Shown one piece after another: positions 5,429 through 6,802 of a stretch of DNA of 6,802 nt (position 1 is its first letter; each line of letters begins with the position of its first letter). The translations under genes and the position numbers were made by a program. The DNA is from an uncultured Bacillota bacterium. GTDB lineage: Bacteria > Bacillota_I > Bacilli_A > Erysipelotrichales > Erysipelotrichaceae. The DNA lies in the NCBI GenBank assembly GCA_900321955.1, contig ONXX01000070.1, forward strand, positions 1 to 6,802. The letters run 5' to 3'. The notes under the pieces were generated by a model. It was not told the origin of the DNA. It did not search any database and was given only the letters and a program-made list of their open reading frames with translations.

Positions 5429-6571
5429 CTATTTGACTTCTCTACCGTTGATGAAGACTTTTGTGATCTTGCTTGAGCTTTCCATTGGATTCCCATCGCA
5501 GATGACCACGTCACCATCCTTGCCGACTTCCAAAGAACCGACACGGTCGGCAATGCCGATCTGTCTGGCCGGATTGATGGTGATGGCCTTGAGTGCCTCA
5601 AACGGATCCATGCCGGCTTTGACTGCCAGACCGGCACATAATGGCAGATATTCCTGTGGGATGACCGGCGAGTCGGTGATGATCGAAACTTGACATCCCT
5701 TGCTTGCCAGAATACCCGGCGTTGTCCAGGACTTGTACTGCAGCTCAAACTTGGACGCATGCGTTAAAGACGGACCGACGGCCAAAGGATATGGACAGTT
5801 AGCCAGCTCATCGGCAATCAGATGTCCCTCGGTGACATGTTCGATCGTCAATAAGACATCAAACTCCTTGGCGATGCGGATCGCCGTAAGGATATCGTTG
5901 GCCTGATGGGCGTGGATCTTTAAAGGAATCTGTTTCTTTAAGACCGGAATCATCGCTTCACACTTGAAGTCGAAAGCCGGACGCTTGAAGAGATCATCCC
6001 CGGCCGCTTCCTTCTTGGCCAGGTATTCTTTTGCCTTAAACAGCATGCCGCGGATCACGCTGGCTGTGGACATTCTGGCAGCATTGCCTTTTTCACGATA
6101 GCAGCGCTTCGGGTTTTCACCCAGGGCACACTTCATGGCAACCGGTGTCTTGATGATCATGTCATCGACGCACTTGCCCACCGTCTTGACGGCGATCCAG
6201 GTACCGCCGATCGCATTGGCGCTGCCCTGGCCGGTCGCTACGGAAGTAATACCGCCCAGCGCTGCATTCCGAACGCTTGGATCCAGCGGATTAAAGCTGT
6301 CTTCCGAACGTAAATGCGGTGTACAGATGTCACCCGGTTCGTTGTAGTCGGCACCCTCAAAGCCGATACCCCAGCCATCCAGACCGAGGTGGCAATGTGC
6401 TTCCACAAAACCCGGATAGACGTTGAGGCCACTGGCATCAACACATTCTTCGTTTTTCAATGGCTTGATGCCTTTGCCGATCTTGGTGATCTTGCCATCC
6501 TGAATGCGGATGTCGGCAATGTAAGGTTCTTTTTTTACTGCATCATGGACAAGTCCGTTTTGAATAATCAT
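5429..6571 (-). CDS. Metal-dependent amidohydrolase, imidazolonepropionase-like group
   Basis: A 380-residue cytoplasmic hydrolase of the amidohydrolase superfamily (TIM barrel with a small N/C-terminal beta sandwich). The sandwich signature DIRIQDGKITKIGKGI is near 20-35, and the closing motif NPARQIGIADRVGSLEVGKDGDVVI (about 333-357) is typical. Metal-site motifs are in the expected order: H59-C-H61 in GFVEAHCHLG, K147 in VAMKCALGENPK (possibly a strand-4 lysine), H220 and H222 in KIHAHQAND, H245 in IEHVTEGH, and D300 in IITDSPV. The substrate cannot be assigned; imidazolonepropionase, a prolidase-like dipeptidase or another cyclic-amide hydrolase are all possible, and no pathway partner is adjacent. 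ATG 6571 follows AGAGGG at a spacing of about nine bases. The gene starts 19 bases after the end of the broken surface-protein reading frame and has its own terminator. Confidence 0.85.
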   Translation of the reverse strand: MIIQNGLVHDAVKKEPYIADIRIQDGKITKIGKGIKPLKNEECVDASGLNVYPGFVEAHCHLGLDGWGIGFEGADYNEPGDICTPHLRSEDSFNPLDPSVRNAALGGITSVATGQGSANAIGGTWIAVKTVGKCVDDMIIKTPVAMKCALGENPKRCYREKGNAARMSTASVIRGMLFKAKEYLAKKEAAGDDLFKRPAFDFKCEAMIPVLKKQIPLKIHAHQANDILTAIRIAKEFDVLLTIEHVTEGHLIADELANCPYPLAVGPSLTHASKFELQYKSWTTPGILASKGCQVSIITDSPVIPQEYLPLCAGLAVKAGMDPFEALKAITINPARQIGIADRVGSLEVGKDGDVVICDGNPMESSSKITKVFINGREVK

Positions 6572-6590
6572 ATCGTTTTCCCTCTCTTAT

Positions 6591-6802
6591 TTATTCAATG
6601 CCGGTTAACGGCAGCCGATATGCTGGCTTTACTTCTTCTTTTTTATCCGGTGTGGGCTGCGGTTCAGGTTCCGGCTTGGGATCCGGTTTCGGTTTGACGT
6701 CGCCGACTATGACTTTCACTTCTTTCTAGAAGACCAGCGAATCGCCATAGCCCGTCAAGGTCCGGATTTTGATCTTCGCCGTGCCGTCTTTTTTTGCCGT
6801 CA
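6591..6802 (-). pseudogene. C-terminal remnant of a cell-wall surface protein with in-frame TAG and LPLTG motif
   Basis: Reading the minus strand from the window edge gives 24 residues (TAKKDGTAKIKIRTLTGYGD then SLVF) resembling the last strands of a bacterial Ig-like domain. A TAG follows at 6728-6726. The same frame then continues for 44 residues to TAA at 6593-6591: KEVKVIVGDV completes the domain's last strand, then comes a repetitive Pro/Lys/Glu spacer (KPKPDPKPEPEPQPTPDKK) and RLPLTGIE at the end. Sortase substrates normally carry a hydrophobic helix and a positive tail after LPxTG; here only I-E follows. The coding sense on both sides of the TAG and the missing anchor indicate decay. 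The other minus-strand genes here also end in TAG, so it is a real stop. A sequencing error at the TAG is the alternative. The 5' part lies outside the window. Confidence 0.65.

Noticed and set aside
6314..6697. Plus-strand frame of 127 codons across the amidohydrolase start
   Set aside because: It is antisense to a well-supported gene and to the surface-protein tail, with no ribosome site and no recognisable domain.
6726..6728. TAG as a recoded sense codon (such as pyrrolysine)
   Set aside because: The amidohydrolase, gntR and UTRA genes all end in TAG, so TAG is an ordinary stop here; no recoding element was recognised.

Overview
The window looks like a chromosomal segment of a low- to mid-GC Bacillota (Firmicute). 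The pointers are a mannose-family PTS, a PepV dipeptidase, a HutC-type GntR regulator, strong AGGAGG-like ribosome binding sites, and a Pro-rich tail carrying an LPxTG-like motif. An Erysipelotrichia-like gut or oral bacterium would fit, but that is an inference from gene content only. No RNA genes, CRISPR arrays or insertion sequences were seen.

Left part (1-2223, minus strand). The 5' portion of a sugar PTS membrane subunit (EIIC, mannose/fructose/sorbose family) runs off the left edge. A 164-bp gap lies upstream of it and holds a promoter, a perfect TGGTATA-N5-TATACCA operator, further half-sites and the terminator of the preceding gene. Next come two overlapping regulator genes: a complete HutC-type GntR repressor (winged HTH plus UTRA) and, just upstream in the same transcript, a protein that is only a UTRA effector domain with no DNA-binding domain. 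TGGTATA half-sites sit at the start of this pair, just after its end, and in front of the PTS gene. This suggests one autoregulated, sugar-responsive circuit, possibly with a heteromeric sensor.

Centre (2184-4200, plus strand). A 95-residue peptide gene has a textbook double-glycine-type leader (ending GA) but an acidic core with no cysteines. It is followed by a complete pepV-type M20 dipeptidase. A perfect 26-bp palindrome, a two-way terminator, separates pepV from the convergent genes to its right.

Right part (4227-6802, minus strand). An XRE-family regulator is fused to a multi-spanning membrane domain. A 215-bp leader or intergenic region with several small inverted repeats lies upstream of it. 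Then comes an amidohydrolase of the imidazolonepropionase-like group with its own terminator. The right edge holds the C-terminal end of a cell-surface protein (Ig-like strand pattern, Pro-rich spacer, LPLTG). It is broken by an in-frame TAG and lacks the membrane anchor that should follow the sorting motif, so it reads as a decayed gene.
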